Below are positions 23,410 to 30,721 of a stretch of DNA of 31,716 nucleotides, in pieces (the stretch's first letter is position 1; every line of letters starts with the position of its first letter). The DNA lies in contig CAJTVH010000034.1 in the NCBI GenBank assembly GCA_910579745.1, forward strand, positions 1,117 to 32,832. The letters are read 5' to 3'. The notes beneath the pieces were generated by a model that saw only the letters and a list, made by a program, of their open reading frames with translations, ran no database searches and was not told where the DNA came from. This DNA is from an uncultured Clostridia bacterium (GTDB lineage: Bacteria > Bacillota > Clostridia > Lachnospirales > CAG-274). The translations under genes and the position numbers were made by a program.

Positions 23410-24474
23410 TTAGTCCTGAGAATTAAAATCCGGATTAAATGAAGTTAAGGATTTTTCAGCTTCTTCTTCAGACATATTATATCCTCGTTCGCCTTTATCT
23501 AAAGTTTCTATTTTTCTCATTTCATCATTAGTCAGCTCAAAATCAAATATATCAAAATTTTCCTGAATATGCTCAGGATTACTTGAACCAGGTATCGCTA
23601 TAGTTCCTGACTGAAGATGCCATCTTAAAATTATCTGAGCGGCAGTTTTATTATGTGCCTTTGCGATTTCAAGAATTGTTTCATCTGCAAAAAGCTGTGA
23701 CTGAACTCCGTTTCTGCCTCCCAAAGGATACCACGCTTCCATTATCGTTCCATATTTAGCCATATATTCTTTCATTTCTTTTTCCTGATAATATGGATGA
23801 AGTTCATTTTGCAATACTGCCGGCGGTATAGTCGCTGTATTCATAATTTCATCAAATTTTTTTTCATAAAAATTTGAAAGCCCTATTGAACGTACTTTAC
23901 CTTCATTTACAGCATTTTCTAAGGCTTTATAGGCATTTACATAACTTCCGTATGGCTGATGAAGCAGCAGTAAATCTATATAATCTACATCAAGTCTTTC
24001 AAGCGTTTCATCAATAGCTTTTTCAACATCATCATATTCACTAATCCATAATTTTGTCGTAAGAAATATTTCTTCTCTTGGTACTCCTGATTTTTTTATT
24101 CCTCTGCCTACAGCTCGTTCATTCATATATGCATTGGCAGTATCAATCAATCTGTAACCATCGGTAAGAGCATTATACACTGATTCCTCTGCTTGTTCAG
24201 GTGTAAGATTAAAGGTGCCGATTCCCAATATCGGCATTTCAATTCCATTATTTAATGTAACTGTACCGGCTTTTAAATCAAATCCTGGATTGTATTCGCT
24301 TATATCATCAGCATTGACATCAGCAGCATTTTCATTTTCTGTACTCTGATTAATCGTATTATCGGAATTATTTTCACTAACTGTGGTGCCTGATTGATTA
24401 TCACTTGTGTTAGTACATCCAACTAAATTTAGACCCAAAAGCAGTGCTGCGGCAGTTATAGTAATCTTTTTCAT
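23410..24474 (-). CDS. aldo/keto reductase lipoprotein
   Basis: 354 residues. Type II signal peptide with lipobox LVGC (Cys20), a long Asn/Ser/Asp/Glu-rich linker to about residue 62, then an aldo/keto reductase of the DkgA/2,5-diketogluconate-reductase type: GIEMPILGIGTF, RLIDTANAY (Asp and Tyr), LTTKLW (Lys), LLLLHQP (His), and IPGSSNPEHI at the cofactor side. The catalytic set is complete. It is closely related to the C-terminal half of the 21691-23385 fusion, so one likely arose by duplication of the other. First gene of the five-gene operon to 18717. Start ATG 24474 with AAGGAGG upstream. An external NADPH-dependent enzyme is unusual; the true reductant is unclear. Confidence 0.9.
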   Translation of the reverse strand: MKKITITAAALLLGLNLVGCTNTSDNQSGTTVSENNSDNTINQSTENENAADVNADDISEYNPGFDLKAGTVTLNNGIEMPILGIGTFNLTPEQAEESVYNALTDGYRLIDTANAYMNERAVGRGIKKSGVPREEIFLTTKLWISEYDDVEKAIDETLERLDVDYIDLLLLHQPYGSYVNAYKALENAVNEGKVRSIGLSNFYEKKFDEIMNTATIPPAVLQNELHPYYQEKEMKEYMAKYGTIMEAWYPLGGRNGVQSQLFADETILEIAKAHNKTAAQIILRWHLQSGTIAIPGSSNPEHIQENFDIFDFELTNDEMRKIETLDKGERGYNMSEEEAEKSLTSFNPDFNSQD

Positions 24475-24567
24475 ATAAGTCCTCCTTTTCATAATTAAAT
24501 CTTCAATATGAATATCTATTTTTTTATGATTATAAGTTAATTATATCAGACATTTATCATATTTTCT

Positions 24568-24596
24568 AATCAAATAATATTATATACTATTTGATT
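24568..24596. promoter_or_regulatory. inverted-repeat operator upstream of the lipoprotein reductase operon
   Basis: AATCAAATA (24568-24576) and its exact reverse complement TATTTGATT (24588-24596) are 11 bases apart. The half-site TATTTGA is that of the LysR palindrome at 16571-16587. It lies about 95 bases before ATG 24474, with TATAAT-like boxes on either side. Confidence 0.55.
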
Positions 24597-25375
24597 TTTT
24601 TATCAGATATTGTTTTTAAGATTGTGAATTCAAAGACAGATAAAATATGCACTTAACTTAAAGAAACATCTGCGGCATTAATCAGCTTTCAAATCCATCT
24701 CTACATCATCCTTTTTAATACTATAATCAGAACCTACTTGAACAGCAAGTTTGTTATTTCATACTAAAAATTTTGTGAATTACTATAATCTATCACCACA
24801 AGTTGAGGCGTTTTTTAAAGCAGTTGTAAAAATAATTAATATAAAATAATAACTCATAAAAGGTTTAATTTATGTGAAATTTTGTTATAGATTTCATTAG
24901 CAATGACTCAAGAGCAAACATAATGGCAGAAGCGACAGTGCTTCAAAAAATTTCGTTGCATATAAAATAAAAAAGATTTGTAGAAAACAAAAAATTTCAA
25001 AAGTAGTCGTATCAAACAGCCGCTTATAATTTTCTATAAACATCATAGGAAATACTGCTAAATTAAAAAATAATTTTTGAAAAAATTAAAATGATAGTAT
25101 TTTTTTAATAACACAGTAACGGAAATTTTAAAAATTATTTTTGGTATCTTTTGTATAGTGATTTCTTAAAAATAATACACAATAAATAAACTTATCGGAG
25201 AAAAAAGCCTTATAAAAATCGCCTCAAAATCTAAATTAATGAAATCATCTATTATTTGCAGAAAAAAAGTAATACCATCAAAAATTATAAATCAGAATTG
25301 TTTTTGAAATTCTAATTTTCATAAAAAAATTACTTTATGCAGATAACAATTTATAGCGTTTTAATATTGTAAATT

Positions 25376-25570
25376 AACGTGAGTTCGATGAGAAAACATT
25401 ATAATTCTAAGGTTTTTGAAGTATCATAAAATCTCAAAAAAATAATAAGTTTTAAAAAACCTGATATTTCAGCCATTTATTGTATATAGATAAATCATAA
25501 TTTTTATCAGTATGAGAAAAAATGTCTTGAAACAGGCATATAAACTGCAATTTTTTATCGAACTCACGTT
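25376..25570. mobile_element. MITE-like element with 14-bp terminal inverted repeats
   Basis: AACGTGAGTTCGAT (25376-25389) and its exact reverse complement (25557-25570) bound 195 bases of AT-rich DNA without a gene. The outer flanks are similar (AAATT and ATTTAA), so a short AT target duplication is possible. Small size, perfect terminal repeats and no coding content fit a MITE. Confidence 0.6.
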
Positions 25571-25798
25571 ATTTAACATAAAATATAAATTCACTTAAAT
25601 TTTTAATTAAAAATGATTATTTTATCTACTTAAATTTTCCTCTTTAGTTATAATTAAAAACAATAATTTCTTTATAGAATAGGTTATTTAAGAAAATAAA
25701 TTTTTCCGTTTTTATTGAAAAAGAACAGCTTTCAAAATACTTAAAATCCTAAAAAACAAAAATCATTAAAAATACCTCTTTCTATCTTGGCAAGTAAT

Positions 25799-25849
25799 GT
25801 TTATGGATAACCATAAACGAATTTTCGCTCAATTTTCTGTTGGAAAATT
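25799..25849. other. two adjacent perfect hairpins
   Basis: GTTTATGG-ATAA-CCATAAAC (25799-25818) and AATTTTC-N5-GAAAATT (25831-25849) sit side by side, about 100 bases past the end of the relaxase remnant. They might be replication or transfer structures, or just local palindromes. Confidence 0.35.
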
Positions 25850-25892
25850 AAGCTCAATTCCTTGCTTGTTGGGAAGTATCCCAAACCCTCAA

Positions 25893-25918
25893 AAAGAACG
25901 CCGGAGCGTTCTTTTTTT
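25893..25918. terminator. bidirectional terminator near the relaxase 3' end
   Basis: AAAGAACGC (25893-25901) pairs perfectly with GCGTTCTTT (25906-25914) around the tetraloop CGGA; T run to 25918 on plus, and A-rich 5' side so T-rich on minus. Probably terminates the relaxase transcript from the minus strand, 32 bases after the stop at 25950. Confidence 0.75.
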
Positions 25919-25949
25919 AAGCCACTGTGCGTCTGCTGAAAGACAGAAA

Positions 25950-27074
25950 TCATCTGTTCAAATCTTTCTTTTGAGGTTTTTTTTCATCTTTGGGATAAGC
26001 AAGCAAACGGTCAGTATTTGCTTTTATAACCGTAAGTTTTTTAACTTCATCTTTAGCTTTTTTATACTCGCTGTACAGCTTATTTTTTTCTGATTTGAGA
26101 GAAGCATATTCAGTTTTTAAAGTCTTAATTGACGGTAATTTTTTCACTCCAAGAGCGTTAAACGCTTTTCAATGGATTTTATTTTCTCCGATAAGCTGCT
26201 TTGCAGACTGTTTTTTTCAGAAATGTTGTTCGTTAATTTATCATATTCATCAATATTATTTTCCTGTAAATAAATGAGAGTCTGTGCCGCTTGTTTCAGA
26301 TTAAAAACCTTTGCCCAGCGTTCATAGCCCGGTGAATTTTTCGCTTTTATACTGTTCTCAATATCAATAATTAAATTTATTTTTACAGGCTCAATATTCA
26401 TATTATCACTTAAAAATTCTTTCTGCTTTTCGTCTGTTTTTCCGGCAATACGTTCTTTTAAAATATCTTCTGTATAATTTCCTTTTAAAGAATTACAGCG
26501 GATAGGCTTGTTAAATTTTGAGTGCTGAAAAGTTAAATTTTTTCCTTGTTTTATTGTATATCCTATTTGGATTTTCAATAATTGACAAACCGTTTTCAAT
26601 ACAAATCTGGTCGCTTAATCTTCTGACGGCACGAGCTGAACCCCAAAAATTTTTAAACTTTTTTGTACAGTCAAGAGTAGTTGAGTTGAAATAAATATGA
26701 GAATGAATATGTTTTTTATCCTCGTGTGTAGCGACAATAAAAGCGTGTCTGCCTTTTGTAAATCTCATAGCTAATTCATAGCCCATCTGATTCGCTTTTT
26801 CGGGAGTAATTGTGTCAGGTTTAAAAGACTGCCTGATTTGATAAAACAAAATATCATTCTTTTTATTTTGACTTCTGCCCGTTGTATATTCATACTGTTT
26901 TTTTGATATTAAAAATTCATATTCCGCTGTCTGCGGACTGCACTTATAAGAAGAAATAAATTCATCGTCACGGGTTTTATCAGGATTTTTCCCATAATCA
27001 AGAGAGCTTTTTATTGAAGATAATGTTGTTTTTCCCTTTCCTGTATGACAAGGCATTATTCTTGTTGTCGCCAT
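25950..27074 (-). pseudogene. MobA/MobL-type relaxase, frameshifted and internally deleted
   Basis: Relaxase of a mobilizable element. The N-terminal nuclease domain is readable (ATTRIMPCHTGKGKTTLSSI, GYELAMRFTKGRHAFIVATH, then EDKKHIHSHIYFNSTT with the His cluster typical of MOBP). After about residue 180 (FKNFWGSARAVRRLSDQICI, then ENGLSIIENPNR) the frame shifts near 26520-26560 and continues as GYERWAKVFNLKQAAQTLIY. A second break lies near 26144-26150: relatives have about 50 more residues before ALGVKKLPSIKTLKTEYASL, here joined directly in another frame. Thus one frameshift and one internal deletion. Start 27074 has GGAGGTG upstream. No longer functional, but it marks the former mobilization region. 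Confidence 0.85.
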
Positions 27075-27128
27075 AAAAAACACCTCCAAAACTTATTAAA
27101 AAATACTAAATGGTTTTAAAATAAAATC

Positions 27129-27154
27129 AGTATTTTTAATACTAATTTATTAGT
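27129..27154. promoter_or_regulatory. two overlapping palindromes in the relaxase/zinc-ribbon intergenic region
   Basis: AGTATT-TTT-AATACT (27129-27143) and ACTAAT-TT-ATTAGT (27141-27154) overlap by three bases. Candidate operator for divergent genes, or part of an oriT with the relaxase gene next to it. Confidence 0.45.
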
Positions 27155-27188
27155 AAATATAGAAATTATAAATTCTTGTTTTAATACA

Positions 27189-27217
27189 TTGTTTATTTAT
27201 AACATTTTTGATATAAT
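27189..27217 (+). promoter_or_regulatory. promoter of the zinc-ribbon gene
   Basis: TTGTTT (27189-27194), 17 bases, then consensus TATAAT (27212-27217), 35 bases before ATG 27252. Confidence 0.55.
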
Positions 27218-27251
27218 TATAAAATAAACATAATGAAAGGATTGTTGTTTT

Positions 27252-27479
27252 ATGGGAGCAAGCAATAAAATATGTCCTAACTGCGGAAGAAAAATGAAAC
27301 AGCAGTTTATAGGTTTACAGCATTGCAAATGCGGTATGAGCTGGAAAAAAGATATTGCATATTTTGAGCGTACCAAAGATATGATTTTCGCTTTAGCGCG
27401 TCGAAAAATCGGCAAAAAGATTAAACAATGTCCTGTAATAAGATATAAAAATGATGAAAATAATAACAAGACAAAATAA
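27252..27479 (+). CDS. zinc-ribbon small protein of mobilizable elements
   Basis: 75 residues. CPNCGRKM with a second CKCG pair (QHCKCGMSW) makes a treble- or zinc-ribbon-like four-cysteine site; the rest is basic (IGKKIKQCPVIRYK). I recognise it as a recurrent small gene found divergent from mobilization genes in Firmicutes elements; function unknown, probably DNA- or RNA-binding. AAAGGA is ten bases before ATG 27252 and a consensus promoter lies upstream. A bidirectional terminator (27478-27512) follows. It is intact while the relaxase beside it is decayed. Confidence 0.75.
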   Translation: MGASNKICPNCGRKMKQQFIGLQHCKCGMSWKKDIAYFERTKDMIFALARRKIGKKIKQCPVIRYKNDENNNKTK

Positions 27480-27512
27480 AAATGGCATAAATATAATATT
27501 TAAGCCATTTTT
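27478..27512. terminator. bidirectional terminator between convergent genes
   Basis: AAAAATGGC (27478-27486) pairs perfectly with GCCATTTTT (27504-27512), with an inner AAAT/ATTT pair; T-rich tails on both strands. Ends the zinc-ribbon gene on plus and the Res gene on minus. Confidence 0.75.
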
Positions 27513-27534
27513 ATTTTGAAATATTATTTTTTAA

Positions 27535-30312
27535 TCAAACAATACTCCACGTTTCAGATTCTTTTTCGAGATAAGAAAAATCAACACTCCGTCCTATTTC
27601 ACTGTCTAATAAAAACATATATTTCCATAGTTTTTTTGATGTTCCCTTATACAGAGAATTTACATTTTCGCAATACGCTCTCGCCGCTTTTGCCTTTAAT
27701 ATAACCTCATCATCGCGTACTTTGTTATGCGCTTTTATCTCAACGATATAAATAAATTCGTTTGTTTCAACAACAAAATCAGGATTGTATCTGCTGCCGC
27801 CATAATGAATTTTAAACTGTCCGAGAACAGGTCTTAGCCATTTCAAAACATTGTTTTCACGCTCAAGAATAACGGCAAAAATATGTTCCGGCACGCTGTC
27901 AAATTTATAAACTGTATGACAAGCCTTTGAGAAATGCCCGACAACCTTTTTCTTGATTTCATAAGCTGGGATATTATGCGTATATTTAACAATTTCATCT
28001 TCTTTAAACTTTGTATAGTCCTGCTGTAAAATAGGAGCAGACGAACGAAGTAATTTCACCTGATATTCGGGAGTGGTATAAGAGGAATTACCGTTCATCT
28101 GCATTATAATTTCTCTCGCAATATCTTTTTTATAGTGATATATTATTTTTTCTACTTCCTGCTGTGACTTCTTTTTTCCGATAAAGTCAATAGCCTGATT
28201 AACCAGCTTGTAAAGCAAATCTTTACACTTGTTATAGCTTATCGCCGTTTCCGCAATTAATATCTCATTAACAAGTATATTCTGAACAGAATCAGGCAAA
28301 ATACAAGGCGAATCCTCTTTCAGTACAGAAAACTCGTTATCGGTAAGATTTTCAATTAAAATTTCATCTGTCGGAACATCATAGTTAAACCAAAATGTAT
28401 TAAGGTCAAAATCGTTATAAATTTTTAATTGAGTACCGACTTGTACCACCACAATATCAGGTATATCAATCGTATATTTTATTTTCTGCTCTATTAACGG
28501 AGCGACAGCGTTTTCTATTTTCTTTTCAATCTCATTATCAAACAAACTGACGTTCTCAAAACTTTTTTGAAGTTTTTCTTTCGCTTTTTCCGTAATAATT
28601 TTCTTGATTTCCGGCTTTTTTAAATCCTCCGTTGTGATTACTTTTTTCAAAATTTCACGCTTTTTCTGTTCGCTGTTTTCCTGCTTTATATCCTCATTAT
28701 TGTTATTTTCCGTTTTAGGTATAACAATATTTAAAGGCTTTGAAAGAACCTCGTCAATAGAATCTCCGACCGCTTTCGCTGTCTGAATTTCCCTCTCAAT
28801 TTCTTTTATTTTTTCCTCACTTCTCGAAAACTTCTTTTTCTTTTCCTGCTGTTCTATAAAGTCGTCAAACATAGTTTTTGAGTGAGTAATCTCTTTTTCT
28901 TTTCCAAAATCCTCGTCATCATCAATAACGATAATATTTTTCTGTTTTATTATAGAGGTCTCCTCATTAGCGGCGTTTATAATTTCCTCAAACTTATCGT
29001 GAGCGACAATAGTAAGTCTGTCAACGGCAGCGTTTCCCGTTCTCTTGCCATAGGGCAGACGTAATCCTCTGCCGATTGTCTGTTCCCTCAAAGTCAAAGA
29101 TGTCGCTGTACGCAAAGGAATAATAGTATATAAATTTGTTACGTCCCAGCCCTCTTTAAGCATATTAACGTGAATTACAATCTCAATTTTATTATCGTCA
29201 TCTTCAAGAGATAATAATTTTTGTACGTTCTCTTCTTTTTCGCTGCCCTTTTGATTTGAGTGGAGTTCTATAACTTTGTCGGCGTAATAACCGTCATAAA
29301 AATCCTCTGACATAATGTATTCCTTGATTTCCTCAGCGTGTGCGGTATCTTTGCACACGACAAGCACAAAAGGTTTAACCGTTCTCACATTTTCATTTTT
29401 AGCGTAGGCTTCAAGTTCCGCCTTTGTATTCCGATGTATTCTTATTCCGTCCGTTAATTTTATCTGGTCAACCTCATAAGGATTAAATTTTGTTTTATCA
29501 AAATTTTTTCTTGTAGCGGCCGCCGGTTCTTTAACAAACCCGTCTATAATAGCGTTGGCTAAAGAATATTCATAAACTACATTTTTAAACTTTACCGCTC
29601 CTTTTGATTTCTCAACCTGTGGTGTTGCGGTCAGTTCAAGTCCCAGCAGCGGATTAAGCTCATTAATAACCGTCATACCTCTGTCAGCTCTGTAATGGTG
29701 GCTTTCGTCCATAAGAACGACCAAATCATCAAGATTAGCGAGATAGTCAAAATAAGACTGTCCTATGTATTCCCATAAACGTTTGACCTGCGGCTCTTTT
29801 CCTTTTCTAATTTCAGCATTTATTTTTCCAATATTAAAAATACTTATTGTGATTACTCCGGTATTTGTTTGTCCGTCCATAATTTCTTTATATGTATCTC
29901 CTGTAATAATAGCAGGCCATTTCTGTGAAAAAATACCTATTCCTTTAAATACATATTTTTTATAATTATGGTCACCAAATTCTTTTATAAGTTTATCATA
30001 AATAGTCAGATTTGGAGCGACGATAAAAAAATTTTTAATATCGTGGTTTGTATATAAATAAGTTATAAAAGCCGCCATTAATCTTGTTTTTCCAACACCC
30101 GTAGCGAGAGCGAACGTGATTGACGGAAAACTACGCTCAAACTCTTTAAAAATAGGATACTTTTCGTGTACCGCTTTTTGTAATTCCTCATCGCTTTGCT
30201 GAAAATTTAAAGTGTTCATTAAATCGTCAAGTATTTTTAGGCTGTCATATTGAGGAAGTCTAAGGGACATATAGTTGTTGATTGTTTCCGTTCTATATAT
30301 TCTGTTATTCAT
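27535..30312 (-). CDS. type III restriction Res-like helicase-nuclease
   Basis: 925 residues. Superfamily 2 helicase core: Walker A ATGVGKTR (about 70-77), motif II MDESHH (201-206), SAT-like ELTATP, and motif VI EQTIGRGLRLP near 430. A lysine-rich central part (about 480-620) is followed by an alpha/beta region and a C-terminal PD-(D/E)xK nuclease with Asp845 in NPDFVV and Glu858-x-Lys860 in VEIKA. This is the architecture of type III Res subunits, which need a Mod methyltransferase for site recognition. No mod gene is in the window; upstream lie a toxin-immunity cassette and a 22-codon remnant ending in an ATGA overlap with this start. The product may be inactive, or serve another defence partner outside the window. 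Confidence 0.9.
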   Translation of the reverse strand: MNNRIYRTETINNYMSLRLPQYDSLKILDDLMNTLNFQQSDEELQKAVHEKYPIFKEFERSFPSITFALATGVGKTRLMAAFITYLYTNHDIKNFFIVAPNLTIYDKLIKEFGDHNYKKYVFKGIGIFSQKWPAIITGDTYKEIMDGQTNTGVITISIFNIGKINAEIRKGKEPQVKRLWEYIGQSYFDYLANLDDLVVLMDESHHYRADRGMTVINELNPLLGLELTATPQVEKSKGAVKFKNVVYEYSLANAIIDGFVKEPAAATRKNFDKTKFNPYEVDQIKLTDGIRIHRNTKAELEAYAKNENVRTVKPFVLVVCKDTAHAEEIKEYIMSEDFYDGYYADKVIELHSNQKGSEKEENVQKLLSLEDDDNKIEIVIHVNMLKEGWDVTNLYTIIPLRTATSLTLREQTIGRGLRLPYGKRTGNAAVDRLTIVAHDKFEEIINAANEETSIIKQKNIIVIDDDEDFGKEKEITHSKTMFDDFIEQQEKKKKFSRSEEKIKEIEREIQTAKAVGDSIDEVLSKPLNIVIPKTENNNNEDIKQENSEQKKREILKKVITTEDLKKPEIKKIITEKAKEKLQKSFENVSLFDNEIEKKIENAVAPLIEQKIKYTIDIPDIVVVQVGTQLKIYNDFDLNTFWFNYDVPTDEILIENLTDNEFSVLKEDSPCILPDSVQNILVNEILIAETAISYNKCKDLLYKLVNQAIDFIGKKKSQQEVEKIIYHYKKDIAREIIMQMNGNSSYTTPEYQVKLLRSSAPILQQDYTKFKEDEIVKYTHNIPAYEIKKKVVGHFSKACHTVYKFDSVPEHIFAVILERENNVLKWLRPVLGQFKIHYGGSRYNPDFVVETNEFIYIVEIKAHNKVRDDEVILKAKAARAYCENVNSLYKGTSKKLWKYMFLLDSEIGRSVDFSYLEKESETWSIV

Positions 30313-30377
30313 CTTTCACATCCTAAATTGTTTACATCAATATCTGTTAAAGTTTTATTAATTATCTTCTTATTCAT
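30309..30377 (-). CDS. 22-codon open frame coupled to res
   Basis: ATG 30377 opens a frame MNKKIINKTLTDIDVNNLGC, ending in ER and TGA at 30311-30309, which overlaps the res start as ATGA. No good ribosome site precedes it. Two readings: the coupled tail of a lost upstream gene (perhaps mod), or a tiny leader that helps ribosomes reach res. The weak AGGATG site before the res ATG lies inside it. Confidence 0.35.
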   Translation of the reverse strand: MNKKIINKTLTDIDVNNLGCER

Positions 30378-30382
30378 TATAA

Positions 30383-30700
30383 TTACTTCTTTTGCCATAA
30401 TACTGTTCCATCTTCCAATAATATTTTATCAGGAATACATTTAAGTGAAATTTCAATGCAATCGTTATAGATTAAAACACTATCATCTATACCATTTTCT
30501 AAAATTTCAACATCACCTACGGCAGCCGCATATTCTCCAATATAATCATCATCTTCAGGTTCTGTATCTGTTTCATACATTCCTGTAATAGACGAACATC
30601 TTACTTGTAATTCATTTGACCATTTAATCAGTAATTTTTTATTATTATCAAAAGAATCATTAAAAACATATAACATATTCAAATAATCATTATCACTCAT
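30383..30700 (-). CDS. putative immunity protein for the toxin-50 gene
   Basis: 105 residues, acidic (several EDDD/DTEPEDDD stretches in the middle) with no signal peptide or membrane segment. Position is the main evidence: it starts 21 bases after the stop of the polymorphic-toxin gene, with AAGGAG before ATG 30700. In polymorphic toxin systems the gene directly after the toxin encodes its immunity protein, usually small and acidic. I do not recognise the sequence family. It could still neutralise other strains' toxin even though the adjacent toxin gene is broken. Next downstream is the res gene. Confidence 0.65.
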   Translation of the reverse strand: MSDNDYLNMLYVFNDSFDNNKKLLIKWSNELQVRCSSITGMYETDTEPEDDDYIGEYAAAVGDVEILENGIDDSVLIYNDCIEISLKCIPDKILLEDGTVLWQKK

Positions 30701-30721
30701 TATAACTAACTCCTTAATTTA

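Larger units (their letters stand above)
24597..25892. other. gene-free AT-rich region
   Basis: About 1.3 kb with no supported gene. On the minus strand 24678-24758 reads NNKLAVQVGSDYSIKKDD, then VEMDLKAD and a stop, like the tail of a lost protein. A MITE-like element lies at 25376-25570 and hairpins at 25799-25849. The rest is low-complexity A/T with many A and T runs. Confidence 0.6.

Noticed and set aside
24678..24758. Twenty-six codon tail on the minus strand, coding-like
   Set aside because: Too short and without start or ribosome site to be listed as a gene; noted only within the gene-free region.
25797..26093. Plus-strand frame opposite the relaxase 3' end
   Set aside because: Antisense to the relaxase remnant and interrupted by the terminator hairpin at 25893-25914.
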